A stretch of 64,000 bases of DNA, taken from the NCBI RefSeq assembly GCF_008727925.1, contig NZ_VTWT01000001.1, positions 620,001-684,000 of the forward strand. The letters run 5' to 3'. Source of the stretch: Adhaeribacter soli. GTDB taxonomy: Bacteria; Bacteroidota; Bacteroidia; Cytophagales; Hymenobacteraceae. A program made the position numbers and the translations under genes. Position 1 is the first letter of the stretch; each line of letters begins with the position of its first letter. The notes beneath the pieces were generated by a model, which made no database searches, was not told the origin of the DNA, and was given only the letters and a program-made list of their open reading frames with translations. This document shows, piece after piece, positions 35,075-43,733 of this stretch.

Positions 35075-36784
35075 ATGGCCGAAGTAATAAGAATGCCGAA
35101 GATGAGTGATACCATGACAGAAGGTATAATTTCATCGTGGCTGAAAAAAGTGGGGGATACTGTAAAATCCGGCGACGTGCTGGCGGAGGTGCAAACCGAC
35201 AAAGCTACCATGGAACTGGAAAACTACGAAGACGGCACCCTGTTATATATTGGTCCGAAAGAAGGTGACGCAGTACCCGTAGACGGCGTGCTGGCCATTA
35301 TCGGCAAGCAAGGCGAAGACATCTCCGGCCTTCTGGGCGGCGAAAGCGCTAAAGCTGAAAAAACGGAAGAAAAACCTGCTCCGAAAGAAACGGCTCCAAA
35401 AGAAGCTGCCAAAGAGGAGCCGAAAGCGCCTGCAACTTCTGAAAAGAAAGAAGCCAAACCTGCTGCCAACGTGAAAGCCACCGTTATCCGGATGCCGAAA
35501 ATGAGCGACACCATGACGGAAGGCGTGATCGAAAGCTGGCAAAAGAAAGTGGGCGACAAAGTAAAATCCGGCGATGTGCTGGCTGAGGTGCAAACCGACA
35601 AAGCCACCATGGATCTGGAAAGTTACGAAGACGGTACTTTACTATACATCGGCATTGAAGCCGGTCAGGCCGCCCCGATCGATTCCATTCTGGCCATTAT
35701 CGGCGAAGAAGGCGCCGATTACAAGCAGTTATTAGGCGAAGGAGCGCAAACGTCTGAAAAAGAAGGTGCTTCCGGAGAAACCAAATCCGAGTCGGAAATT
35801 GAAAACGCTTTAACCGACGACAAAGCCCAGAAAGGCGCTGAAAGCCAGCCGACACAAACCACCGTACCGGCAGGTGAACATGCTGCTCCGGCCGCTTCCG
35901 AACAAGGCGGAAGGGTGAAAGCCTCGCCACTGGCCAAGAAAGTTGCCAAAGAAAAAGGCTATAACTTGTCTGAGATAAAAGGTTCCGGCGACAACGGCCG
36001 TATCGTACTCCGCGACGTGGAGAACTTCCAGCCGGCTGCTGCCGCTCCGAAAGCACAACCGCAAGCGGCTCCGGCTGCTACAACTGCTGCTGCTCCGCAA
36101 GGCGCCGCCTACGAGGAAATTCCAGTAAGCCAGATGCGCAAGATCATTGCCAAACGTCTGGCCGAAAGCAAATTCAGTGCGCCGCATTTCTACCTGACCA
36201 TGGAAATCGACATGGACAAAGCGGTAGCTTCACGTACCAGCCTGAACGAAATTTCCCCGGTGAAGATCTCTTTCAACGACATGGTAATTAAGGCGGCAGC
36301 CGCTGCTTTGAAACAGCATCCGTTCGTAAATTCTTCCTGGTTAGGCGATAAGATCCGCATAAACAAACAGATCAATATCGGCGTGGCCGTTGCCGTTGAA
36401 GAAGGCTTGCTCGTGCCGGTAGTGCGCAATGCCGATCAGAAAACCCTGAGCCAGATTGCCGGCGAGGTGAAAGATTTGGGTGGCAAAGCCAAATCGAAAA
36501 AGCTGCAGCCAAGCGACTGGGAAGGCAACACCTTTACCATCTCCAACCTAGGCATGTTCGGCATTGAAGAGTTTACTGCCATCATTAATCCGCCGGATGC
36601 CTGCATCATGGCTGTAGGTGCGATCAAGCAAATACCGGTAGTGAAAAACGGTCAGATCCAGATCGGCAACATCATGAAAGTAACCCTGAGCTGTGACCAC
36701 CGTGTAGTAGACGGCGCCGTTGGTTCGGCTTTCCTGCAAACCTTTAAAGGCCTGCTCGAAGATCCGATCCGGATGCTGGTGTAA
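35075..36784 (+). CDS. dihydrolipoamide acetyltransferase (pyruvate dehydrogenase E2)
   Basis: 569 residues. Transfers acetyl groups from E1 to CoA through a lipoyl arm. Two N-terminal lipoyl domains (about 1-76 and 136-210) each have the lipoylated Lys in DKATM (first at K43), separated by Ala/Pro/Lys/Glu-rich linkers. The peripheral-subunit-binding domain is around ASPLAKKVAKEKGYNLSEI. The catalytic domain has RKIIAKRLAESK, NPPDACIMAVG and the active-site CDHRVVDGAVG (His near 541). The two lipoyl domains are nearly identical even at DNA level, so the duplication is recent or kept uniform by conversion. The E1 and E3 genes are not adjacent. Confidence 0.95.
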   Translation: MAEVIRMPKMSDTMTEGIISSWLKKVGDTVKSGDVLAEVQTDKATMELENYEDGTLLYIGPKEGDAVPVDGVLAIIGKQGEDISGLLGGESAKAEKTEEKPAPKETAPKEAAKEEPKAPATSEKKEAKPAANVKATVIRMPKMSDTMTEGVIESWQKKVGDKVKSGDVLAEVQTDKATMDLESYEDGTLLYIGIEAGQAAPIDSILAIIGEEGADYKQLLGEGAQTSEKEGASGETKSESEIENALTDDKAQKGAESQPTQTTVPAGEHAAPAASEQGGRVKASPLAKKVAKEKGYNLSEIKGSGDNGRIVLRDVENFQPAAAAPKAQPQAAPAATTAAAPQGAAYEEIPVSQMRKIIAKRLAESKFSAPHFYLTMEIDMDKAVASRTSLNEISPVKISFNDMVIKAAAAALKQHPFVNSSWLGDKIRINKQINIGVAVAVEEGLLVPVVRNADQKTLSQIAGEVKDLGGKAKSKKLQPSDWEGNTFTISNLGMFGIEEFTAIINPPDACIMAVGAIKQIPVVKNGQIQIGNIMKVTLSCDHRVVDGAVGSAFLQTFKGLLEDPIRMLV

Positions 36785-36803
36785 ATCGCTATAATTTTAA
36801 GTA

Positions 36804-36838
36804 AAAAAAGCCTTTCAGTGCATCTGAAAGGCTTTTTT
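36804..36838 (+). terminator. terminator after E2
   Basis: AAAAAAGCCTTTCAG and CTGAAAGGCTTTTTT form a perfect 15 bp stem with a 5-base loop, 20 bases past the stop. Confidence 0.92.
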
Positions 36839-36951
36839 GTTCACAAAGCCTAACATGTCAATCTTTTTCAGGTTTTCAAATAATATGGAATTGTTACTTT
36901 TAGGGAGTTTTATTTCGATAGTAATGTAATCGTTTTAATAGGTCGCCAATT

Positions 36952-37485
36952 ATGATAGTAAGATCCCGATTAGCCGGTAGTCTTCTAATTGCTTCATCTT
37001 TTTTAATTTTTGGGTGCAAGGAAGAATCTAATAATCCAAAACTAAACCCATATCCTGTTTCCGAACCCGATACTTCAACACCACTTATGCCTGCTTCTCC
37101 CGGCACGATTAAAGCCAGAGTAAACGGTTTTGAAAAAAGCACCCTGGCAAATTCTACCGATGCGCAAACCACTTCAATTGTAAGGATGGAAATCAGCGGC
37201 GTGACCGATAAAGGTGAAATGATCAGTATCGTTTTACCAACCATTAACAAACCTGGTGTTTATGATTCTATTGCGGTAGGTCGTTACATGGTTTACTCCG
37301 GAGATAACCCAAACGACCTGGTTTGGACTGCATCTTCTGCCAAACTTACGGTTACAAAATTTGATATGGTGGAACGAAAGATATCAGGTACTTTTTCTTT
37401 TCAGGCAACACCTGCCCCTAACTCCAATTCAACGGGGATGAAAGTACTGACTGAAGGAACATTCACGGATGTGCATATCAGGTAA
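36952..37485 (+). CDS. DUF6252 lipoprotein
   Basis: 177 residues with a lipoprotein leader (SLLIASSFLIFGCKEES, lipid Cys about 22) and a Pro/Ser/Thr linker. The rest has the DUF6252 pattern: RMEISGVTDKGEMISIVLP, PGVYDS and the diagnostic KFDMVERKISGTFSFQATP followed by LTEGTFTDVHI. Function unknown; probably a small beta-sandwich protein on the periplasmic or surface side. Codon use is a little more AT-rich than the neighbours. Confidence 0.8.
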   Translation: MIVRSRLAGSLLIASSFLIFGCKEESNNPKLNPYPVSEPDTSTPLMPASPGTIKARVNGFEKSTLANSTDAQTTSIVRMEISGVTDKGEMISIVLPTINKPGVYDSIAVGRYMVYSGDNPNDLVWTASSAKLTVTKFDMVERKISGTFSFQATPAPNSNSTGMKVLTEGTFTDVHIR

Positions 37486-37687
37486 AATCAATTTTATTAT
37501 CAAATAGAACCCTAGCTTTTAAAATAACGGTCTGTCTCATCGTTCAGACTTCCTAAGGCTACAGCATTTCTCTTATTAATGGAAGTTGACTGGCAATAAT
37601 TTTTATCAGGCTCTTTGCTGAATTTACTCTAAATTTGGGTTTCTAATAGGGGCTGTAAAAGGCAGCTGCCCTTTAAATTCTGAATAT

Positions 37688-38236
37688 ATGACCAAAGTAA
37701 AAATAAGATCGACCACCGTAATCGGCGTTTACCATAACGGCGAAATGGCTGTTGGCGCAGATGGCCAGGCTTCCATGGGCAATACCGTAGCCAAAAGCAA
37801 CGTAAAGAAGATCCGCAAATTACAGGACGGCAAAATTGTGACCGGTTTTGCCGGCTCCACTGCCGATGCTTTTACCTTGCTGGAGCGTTTCGAAGAAAAA
37901 CTGAACGCCTACAGCAACAACATGAAGCGGGCTGCTATTGAACTGGCTAAAATGTGGCGCACCGACCGTTATTTAAGCAAGCTCGAAGCTATGATGATCG
38001 TGGCCGATAAAAGCGAACTGCTCATTATTTCCGGCACCGGCGACGTGCTGGAACCGGACAATCAGGTGGCCGCCATCGGTTCGGGAAGCAATTATGCCCT
38101 TTCGGCTGCCTTGGCTCTGAAGAAACATGCGCCGCACCTTTCCGCCGAGGAAATGGTGCGTGAAAGCCTGAATATTGCCGCCGATATCTGTGTATTCACC
38201 AATCACAACCTTACCATTGAAAAGCCTTTGGCTTAG
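37688..38236 (+). CDS. hslV: ATP-dependent protease subunit HslV
   Basis: 182 residues, T1-family peptidase of the HslUV protease. It has [37 protein letters not shown] (read in parts), [17 protein letters not shown] and [14 protein letters not shown]. The catalytic threonine would be Thr9 (STTV), so an eight-residue propeptide must be removed, longer than in E. coli, where it follows Met1. The ATPase partner hslU is not next to it. TAAATTTG (37630-37637) upstream matches the -7 box but without a well-spaced -33. Confidence 0.94.
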   Translation: MTKVKIRSTTVIGVYHNGEMAVGADGQASMGNTVAKSNVKKIRKLQDGKIVTGFAGSTADAFTLLERFEEKLNAYSNNMKRAAIELAKMWRTDRYLSKLEAMMIVADKSELLIISGTGDVLEPDNQVAAIGSGSNYALSAALALKKHAPHLSAEEMVRESLNIAADICVFTNHNLTIEKPLA

Positions 38237-38390
38237 ATGCGGATAAATCAAATATAAAGGCTAAATTCGTGGTCCGGAAAGAAAAACGAAGCCAGGATTT
38301 CAGCTTAAAAAGCTACCGTTTTTTGAATTATAAGAGCGGGTATTTGGTTTGATTTCCGGGCTGAATAAGCACTAAACAATAAAGATAATA

Positions 38391-39362
38391 ATGGAAGTAA
38401 GTAATTTCTTAAAGAAACATTTCAAGCATTTTAATGCGGCCTCTTTAATAGATGCAGCGGAAGGATATAAAAAACACCTTGCCGACGGCAACAAAATGAT
38501 GATCACGCTGGCCGGTGCCATGAGTACGGCCGAGCTGGGAATTATCTTAGCCGAAATGATCCGTCAGGACAAAGTTCAGGCCATTACCTGTACCGGTGCG
38601 AACCTGGAAGAAGATATTTTTAACCTGGTTGCCCACGATTTCTACGAGCGTATTCCGCACTACCGCGACCTGACACCTCAGGACGAGCAGGATCTGCTGG
38701 AGCGCCACATGAACCGCGTAACCGATACCTGCATTCCGGAAATGGAAGCGATGCGCCGTCTGGAAAATACGGTACTGAAATTCTGGGAAAAAGCCGACCA
38801 GGAAGGTAAATCTTATTTCCCGCACGAGTTTTTCTACCAGATCTTACTTTCCGGCGAGTTGGAGCAATACTACCAGATCGATCCTAAGAACAGCTGGATG
38901 CTAGAAGCTGCTAAGAAAAACCTGCCGATCATTTGCCCGGGTTGGGAAGATTCTACCTTGGGTAACATTTATGCGGGCCACGTAATTTCCGGCGACATTA
39001 AGAATGTACATACCATGAAAACTGGTATACAGTACATGATCGAGCTGGCGGATTGGTACACCAAAACGGCAAAAGAAGAATCTACCATCGGTTTCTTCCA
39101 GATCGGTGGCGGTATTGCCGGCGACTTCCCGATCTGTGTGGTACCGATGCTACACCAGGATCTTCAGCGTACCGGTGTTCCGCTTTGGGGCTATTTCTGC
39201 CAGATCTCCGATTCTACCACGAGCTACGGTTCTTACTCCGGCGCCGTTCCGAACGAGAAAATTACCTGGGGTAAACTGGGCATCGATACGCCGAAATACG
39301 TAATTGAAAGTGATGCTACCATTGTAGCGCCGCTGATCTTCGCAATGGTACTGGATATGTAA
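38391..39362 (+). CDS. deoxyhypusine synthase-like protein
   Basis: 323 residues, the length of the deoxyhypusine synthase family. ITLAGAMSTAELG, CTGANLEEDIF, GWEDSTLGN and GFFQIGGGIAGDFPI trace the NAD-binding Rossmann core. SGAVPNEKITWGKLG aligns with the active-site block of eukaryotic DHS, keeping the lysine that forms the enzyme-spermidine imine (WGK). The His of the eukaryotic KHH segment is replaced here (AGDF). Bacteria lack eIF5A, so a polyamine reaction such as homospermidine formation is more likely than hypusination. This is inference only. Confidence 0.85.
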   Translation: MEVSNFLKKHFKHFNAASLIDAAEGYKKHLADGNKMMITLAGAMSTAELGIILAEMIRQDKVQAITCTGANLEEDIFNLVAHDFYERIPHYRDLTPQDEQDLLERHMNRVTDTCIPEMEAMRRLENTVLKFWEKADQEGKSYFPHEFFYQILLSGELEQYYQIDPKNSWMLEAAKKNLPIICPGWEDSTLGNIYAGHVISGDIKNVHTMKTGIQYMIELADWYTKTAKEESTIGFFQIGGGIAGDFPICVVPMLHQDLQRTGVPLWGYFCQISDSTTSYGSYSGAVPNEKITWGKLGIDTPKYVIESDATIVAPLIFAMVLDM

Positions 39363-39410
39363 TTTGATTTACAATTGTCGATTTTAGATTGACGATTATT
39401 TAATCCTAAT

Positions 39411-39450
39411 AAACAAAAGAGCTCCGCAACATTGTGGAGCTCTTTTGTTT
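39411..39450 (+). terminator. terminator after DHS-like gene
   Basis: AAACAAAAGAGCTCCGCA and TGTGGAGCTCTTTTGTTT pair over 18 bases with one G-T wobble and a 4-base loop. Confidence 0.88.
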
Positions 39451-39452
39451 CC

Positions 39453-39476
39453 ATTGCCGTCTGCTTTAGCTGACGG
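39453..39476. repeat. CCGTC...GACGG short dispersed hairpin, copy 2
   Basis: 24 bases identical to 30607-30630. Here it follows directly after the terminator of the DHS-like gene. Confidence 0.8.
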
Positions 39477-39516
39477 GCCACATGTATTCCATTTTCGCCA
39501 GTATTTTCCGTTTTTG

Positions 39517-39676
39517 GTCATTCTGAGCTTGTCGAAGAAACTTTTGGAGATTACAATGACAAAGCGAGCGTAGCAAGATTTGTCTTACCGTTTAGGTTAA
39601 TATGTGGCTTCATAAGTTTCCTCAGAGCTACGCTCGCAAGTTTCATGCTCCCGCATTCACTTGTGCTCGGAATGAC
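39517..39676. repeat. inverted-repeat element with 49 bp shared core, copy 2
   Basis: GTCATTCTGAGC...AAACTT at the left and AAGTTTCCTC...CTCGGAATGAC at the right are inverted. The internal stretch 39546-39594 is identical to 18975-19023. An extra segment (about 39632-39664) makes the right arm longer than in copy 1. Confidence 0.85.
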
Positions 39677-39764
39677 GCAATAAATTAGCTTTGATTTGCC
39701 GTTGTTGGTGTTTTCACCAATAACGGCAGAAATACCAACCAAACGGTTTTGATCCGAATTGAAC

Positions 39765-39803
39765 AAACAAAAAGCGCTGCAAGTTTTGCAGCGCTTTTTG
39801 TTT
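39765..39803. terminator. terminator after YCII gene
   Basis: A perfect 18 bp stem (AAACAAAAAGCGCTGCAA with its complement) and a 3-base loop, downstream of the minus-strand YCII gene. Confidence 0.9.
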
Positions 39804-39830
39804 AAAACAGTATATTTTCAGTCTGAAAAA

Positions 39831-40184
39831 CTAAACCAGCGTATCGCCTTTCATGCCTACTGAGTTCAGGAGTTCGTAGGTGAAAACTCCTTTCTGTACG
39901 GCCGGATCGGTTTCCGTTAATTTCTTCAGTTCTTCTTTATCCAGGGAATTGTAAATGCCTACGGCTGCTACATCGGTGTTGTCCATTACCGGCATGGAAA
40001 GCAGCATTTTGCCTTCGTTGCGAAGTTTGAATAAATGCGGTAAGTGCTCGGCCTGGATAATTTTTTGCGCTTCTTCGGAGGCAAATTGCGGGCCTTTTTT
40101 AAGCAGTAAAACCGTGTATGGTTTCATGTTGGCCATTTGCGGCAGGATGTCGGCCGGCACAAACTGGAAGTTCGGGTTTTCCAT
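39831..40184 (-). CDS. YCII-domain protein
   Basis: 117 residues with a ferredoxin-like YCII/YciI fold: YTVLLLKKGPQF at strand one, HLPHLFKLRNEGKMLLSMPVMDNTDVAAVGIYN and a final TDPAVQKGVFTYELLNSVG. The His and Asp usually placed in the YciI pocket are present. YCII proteins have no well-defined general activity; some are chlorohydrolase-like or regulatory. It is monocistronic between terminators. A second YCII-like protein, with a signal peptide, is at 50142. Confidence 0.8.
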   Translation of the reverse strand: MENPNFQFVPADILPQMANMKPYTVLLLKKGPQFASEEAQKIIQAEHLPHLFKLRNEGKMLLSMPVMDNTDVAAVGIYNSLDKEELKKLTETDPAVQKGVFTYELLNSVGMKGDTLV

Positions 40185-40262
40185 AAAAAAAATTTAATCA
40201 GGTTAATGGATCATCAAAGATAGCCATTTAACCCAAACCCGTTTCATGAGATAGCCGCAAAA

Positions 40263-40293
40263 GAAAGGTCAGAATTCTTGAAATCCTGACCTT
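40263..40293 (-). terminator. terminator after 2H phosphoesterase-like gene
   Basis: GAAGGTCAG and CTGACCTTTC (minus strand) pair, with a T/C-rich tail, about 22 bases past the stop. Confidence 0.65.
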
Positions 40294-40314
40294 CAATTTG
40301 TCTTTCTGATTAAG

Positions 40315-40866
40315 TTACTTCTTCCCCACAAATTCCCCAAAAGTATAGACTTCTTCTTTCAGGAATTTATCGCCCGATTTTTTGATGATGCAGAGGTTGT
40401 CGAGGTTCATGGTCCAGTCGAAGCGGAACTGGTTGAGGTAGTGCAGTACGGGAGCAAGGCTCCAGGAACTGGTATCGCCGAGCGCTAGGGTTAAATGCGG
40501 CATCCAGAGGTTGGGGTCGTAGAAATGACCGATCTGGTCGCTGAATTCGCCGATCTCCTGATGCAGGCGCGCGTGGAACCGGTTAATTTCGCGTGTACGC
40601 AGGATCGGAATATAGATAACGGGTTTGTCGCCGGGGAAAATGCCGATACCCATGGTACGCGCCGAAAGTGGTTGCGATTGTTCGGAAAGTTTCCGCAGAT
40701 AATCTTTCAGGACAGACATTTTAGAGACATCGGTCGTGAGCCAGGTCAGGTGCGGATAGGGGGTAAGCTGCACGCCTTTCAGGCCGAAAATAGAATCGAG
40801 CTGAATAACGATCTTGTTAACTTTTTCCGAATATTCCTGGTCCAGCAGGGAGGCAACAGCGAGCAT
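40315..40866 (-). CDS. 2'-5' RNA ligase/2H phosphoesterase family protein
   Basis: About 183 residues from ATG 40866; an upstream TTG adds 18 unlikely residues. The two diagnostic HxT/S motifs of the 2H superfamily are present as PHLTW (N-terminal half) and PHLTLAL (C-terminal half), about 90 residues apart as expected. Predicted to open or form cyclic 2',3'- or 1'',2''-phosphodiesters on RNA or nucleotides. It has no operon partner. A stand-alone LigT-like gene is a reasonable name; the exact substrate is unknown. Confidence 0.82.
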   Translation of the reverse strand: MLAVASLLDQEYSEKVNKIVIQLDSIFGLKGVQLTPYPHLTWLTTDVSKMSVLKDYLRKLSEQSQPLSARTMGIGIFPGDKPVIYIPILRTREINRFHARLHQEIGEFSDQIGHFYDPNLWMPHLTLALGDTSSWSLAPVLHYLNQFRFDWTMNLDNLCIIKKSGDKFLKEEVYTFGEFVGKK

Positions 40867-41222
40867 AATTTTACTTTCCGTTTGAAACTTTAAATAAGCG
40901 AGAAAGATTTCAGATTGCAACCGAAAAGTACATCTTTTTCTTTTTAACCCAGGAAAATAACCAGTTTACGGCCTTTTTGTTAAACAATGCTGTTAATATT
41001 CTACCGGGGTGTATTTAACAAGGTACCAGGTTAACCGATCGTCCCGAAAAGGTTTATAACCGCTAAACCAGCATGTTGGTGAATCTGAATGATTATAACG
41101 GTGGCGTTTGGATTAATATTATGAATTTCGCGGGAAAGGCAAAAAAAGATAAAGGTGTGAAAATTATGTTTAGAAAGTTAATGTGAAACTTACATAGTTT
41201 TGGAAATAATTACAAGCTAATA
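40867..41222. other. intergenic without clear gene
   Basis: AT-rich region upstream of the ABC-F gene. ATG 41073 opens a 37-codon frame (MLVNLNDYNGGVWINIM..., stop 41184-41186) with no recognisable features. I do not call it a gene. The palindrome complex follows at 41223. Confidence 0.4.
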
Positions 41223-41410
41223 CCCCGTAGCGTAGTAGGGTCGTTCATTCTGGCTAATGACTATCCCCTTGAGGGGATCATAGGGGTGTTAACACGATAT
41301 TTGATAAATATCAGCAGGAGTAAACACCCCTCTAACTCCCCTCAAGGGGAGAATCCGCTAGAATGAAACAATCTCCCCGTAGCGTAGGGTTTAAACCCTA
41401 CGCTACGGGG
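41223..41410. repeat. nested palindrome complex, copy 3
   Basis: 41375-41410 is a perfect 36 bp palindrome with centre GTAGGGTTTAAACCCTAC and arms CCCCGT/ACGGGG. A half copy (CCCCGTAGCGTAGTAGGG) opens the complex at 41223-41240. Between them TCATTCTGGC pairs with GCTAGAATGA, and CCCCTTGAGGGG...AGGGGTGTT pairs with AACACCCCT...CCCCTCAAGGGG, so the whole 188 bp folds as one long hairpin. Confidence 0.88.
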
Positions 41411-41615
41411 GGTACTGATTTATAGAATGCATTTAATATTAATAGATTCACTTCCAGGTAAAAGCTGATAATTCCGAAATTCCAACATATAGAAACAGAT
41501 GGGAATTAGGGCAGCACTTTTTTCGTTGTAGAACATAGCCTTTAATCGGCAGGTAGGGCAGGTGCGGCAATTCAGCACAAATACCTACCTTTGCTTTTTC
41601 ATTTTTACCGCATCT

Positions 41616-43556
41616 ATGATCTCTGTAAATAACCTTGAATTTCATTTTGGCAGCCGTGTACTTTACGAGGACGCCAACCTGCACATAAAACCGAAAGATA
41701 AGATCGGCCTGATAGGGCTGAACGGTACCGGTAAATCTACCTTCCTTCGGGTATTAGTAGGTGAATACAAACCCGATGCGGGCAGCATTCAGATGAGCAA
41801 GGATACCACCATCGGCTTCCTGAACCAGGACCTTTTGAGCTACGATACGCACGAAAGCATTCTGAGCGTGGCCATGCAGGCGTTTGAACAGGCGCTGAAG
41901 TTACAGAAGGAAATAGACGAGGTGCTGCACCAAATGGAAACCAATTACCAGGATGCGCACGTGGAGAAACTGGCCAAATTGCAGGACCAATTCGATGCGC
42001 TGGATGGGTACAACATTCAAAGCAAAGCGGAAGAAATCCTGGAAGGACTGGGTTTTACCACCGAAGAACTGCAACGGCCGCTGAAAACGTTTTCCGGTGG
42101 CTGGCGCATGCGCGTGATGCTGGCTAAAATCCTCTTACAGAAACCTTCGCTGCTTTTACTCGATGAGCCTACCAACCACCTGGACTTACCTTCCATCAAA
42201 TGGTTGGAAAGTTATTTGGAAGGGTATGAAGGCGCGGTAATTATCGTATCGCACGACCGGGAGTTCCTGGACAAGACCACGAACATGACGGTAGAAGTTT
42301 CGCAGCAAAAACTGAACGTGTATGCCGGTAATTATTCGTTTTATTTAGAGGAAAAAGAACTCCGCAACGAAATTCAGAAAGGCGCCTACGAAAACCAGCA
42401 GGCTGCTATTCGCCAGACCGAACGGTTCATTGAGCGTTTCAAGGCCAAAGCAACCAAAGCGAAACAGGCGCAAAGCCGGATGAAAGCTCTGGAACGCATG
42501 GAGCGCATCGAAGATGTGGCCTCGGATGCGCCAAAGGTAAATTTTAAGTTCCAGTTCAGCGTGGAGCCGGGCCGCCATATTTTGCGCCTGGAGCACATGA
42601 GTAAAAAATACGGCGACAAAATCATTTTCCGCGATACCAACGTGAATATTGAGCGCGGCGATAAAATTGCCTTGATCGGAGCGAACGGGAAAGGTAAATC
42701 GACGCTCATGCGCATTGTAGCCGGTACCGAAGCGGTTGACGGCAAAAGACAGTTAGGGCACAACGTGATCATGGCATTTTATGCCCAGCACCAGTTGGAA
42801 AGCCTGAACGTGGAAAACGAAATTCTGCAGGAACTGACCGAGGCCGGCAGCAAACGCAACGAAATGGAATTGCGCACCATTCTGGGTTCTTTCCTTTTCA
42901 CCGGCGACCAGGTTTTTAAGAAGATCAAAGTGCTTTCGGGGGGAGAGAAATCGCGGGTGGCTTTGGCGAAAACGCTGATCTCGGAAGCCAACTTCCTGCT
43001 GCTCGATGAGCCTACGAACCACCTCGATATGCAGTCGGTGAACATCCTGATCCAGGCGCTTGACCAGTACGAAGGCACGTTTGTGGTAATTTCTCACGAC
43101 CGTTTCTTTGTAGAGAATGTGGCCAACAAGATCTGGTACATCGAGGATTATCAGTTGAAGGAATACCCGGGCACGTACCACGAATTCGAGTATTTTATGG
43201 AGCAGAAGGAAAAGGAGCGGAAGCAGAATGCCGTGAAACCGGAAAAATCTGCACCCAAAGAAGAACCGAAAAAGCCTGCGTTCAGTGCTAACGGGAATTC
43301 CCAGCAACTACAGAACGACCTCAAAAAAGCGAACAAGCAACTGAAAGAGCTGGAAGACCAGGTTTCTAAACTGGAGCAGGAGCTGGCACGATACGAAGCC
43401 CAACTGGCCGATCCGGACATTTATGCTAACGCCGACAAGCTGAAAGATACCACCAAGAAATTTGATCAAACCAAAAAGGAACTGGACGCCAAAAGCAAGC
43501 TCTGGGAAAATGCCATGGAGCAGGTAGAAGAATTAGAAGGACAACTTAAGGGTTAA
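41616..43556 (+). CDS. ABC-F family ATPase
   Basis: About 646 residues from ATG 41616, just where the ABC domain begins; upstream codons to 41562 are open but not domain-like. Two ABC domains without membrane helices: Walker A GLNGTGKST and GANGKGKST, signatures FSGGWRMR and LSGGEKSR, Walker B LLLLDEPTNHLD and LLLDEPTNHLD. The inter-domain linker is Arg/Lys-rich (FKAKATKAKQAQSRMKALE), and the last 110 residues form a charged coiled coil, as in Uup/YfmR-type proteins. Acts on ribosomes during translation. The subgroup cannot be fixed by eye, so no symbol is given. Confidence 0.92.
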   Translation: MISVNNLEFHFGSRVLYEDANLHIKPKDKIGLIGLNGTGKSTFLRVLVGEYKPDAGSIQMSKDTTIGFLNQDLLSYDTHESILSVAMQAFEQALKLQKEIDEVLHQMETNYQDAHVEKLAKLQDQFDALDGYNIQSKAEEILEGLGFTTEELQRPLKTFSGGWRMRVMLAKILLQKPSLLLLDEPTNHLDLPSIKWLESYLEGYEGAVIIVSHDREFLDKTTNMTVEVSQQKLNVYAGNYSFYLEEKELRNEIQKGAYENQQAAIRQTERFIERFKAKATKAKQAQSRMKALERMERIEDVASDAPKVNFKFQFSVEPGRHILRLEHMSKKYGDKIIFRDTNVNIERGDKIALIGANGKGKSTLMRIVAGTEAVDGKRQLGHNVIMAFYAQHQLESLNVENEILQELTEAGSKRNEMELRTILGSFLFTGDQVFKKIKVLSGGEKSRVALAKTLISEANFLLLDEPTNHLDMQSVNILIQALDQYEGTFVVISHDRFFVENVANKIWYIEDYQLKEYPGTYHEFEYFMEQKEKERKQNAVKPEKSAPKEEPKKPAFSANGNSQQLQNDLKKANKQLKELEDQVSKLEQELARYEAQLADPDIYANADKLKDTTKKFDQTKKELDAKSKLWENAMEQVEELEGQLKG

Positions 43557-43649
43557 ATTGTTAATTGTTAATTGCTAAGCTGATTATTGAGGTTTATTCA
43601 AAAAATTAATGTCGCTGTTTCAAGTTTTTAACTTGGACATGAATCCCAT

Positions 43650-43733
43650 TGCTTGTCGGGATTTGTAATCCCGACTTAACCGAGCGGTGGGATTTGTAAT
43701 CCCACTTTCTAAAACTTAACTTGGTCATGCACT
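43650..43733. repeat. double-hairpin dispersed element, copy 3
   Basis: TCGGGATTTGTAATCCCGA and GTGGGATTTGTAATCCCAC joined by CTTAACCGAGC, then TTTCTAAAACTTAACTTGG, in the same orientation as the 4095 copy. An AAGTTTTTAACTTGG word at 43622 may be the left end. It is the only feature in the 300 bp gap upstream of the T9SS plug gene. Confidence 0.85.

Noticed and set aside
35224-35610. Minus-strand open frames opposite the lipoyl region of E2
   Set aside because: The repeated appearance of the same Met-Val-Ala-Leu-Ser peptide simply mirrors the duplicated lipoyl domains.
41073-41186. 37-codon frame with an ATG and a clean stop
   Set aside because: No homology I recognise, no promoter or terminator, and next to repeat DNA.
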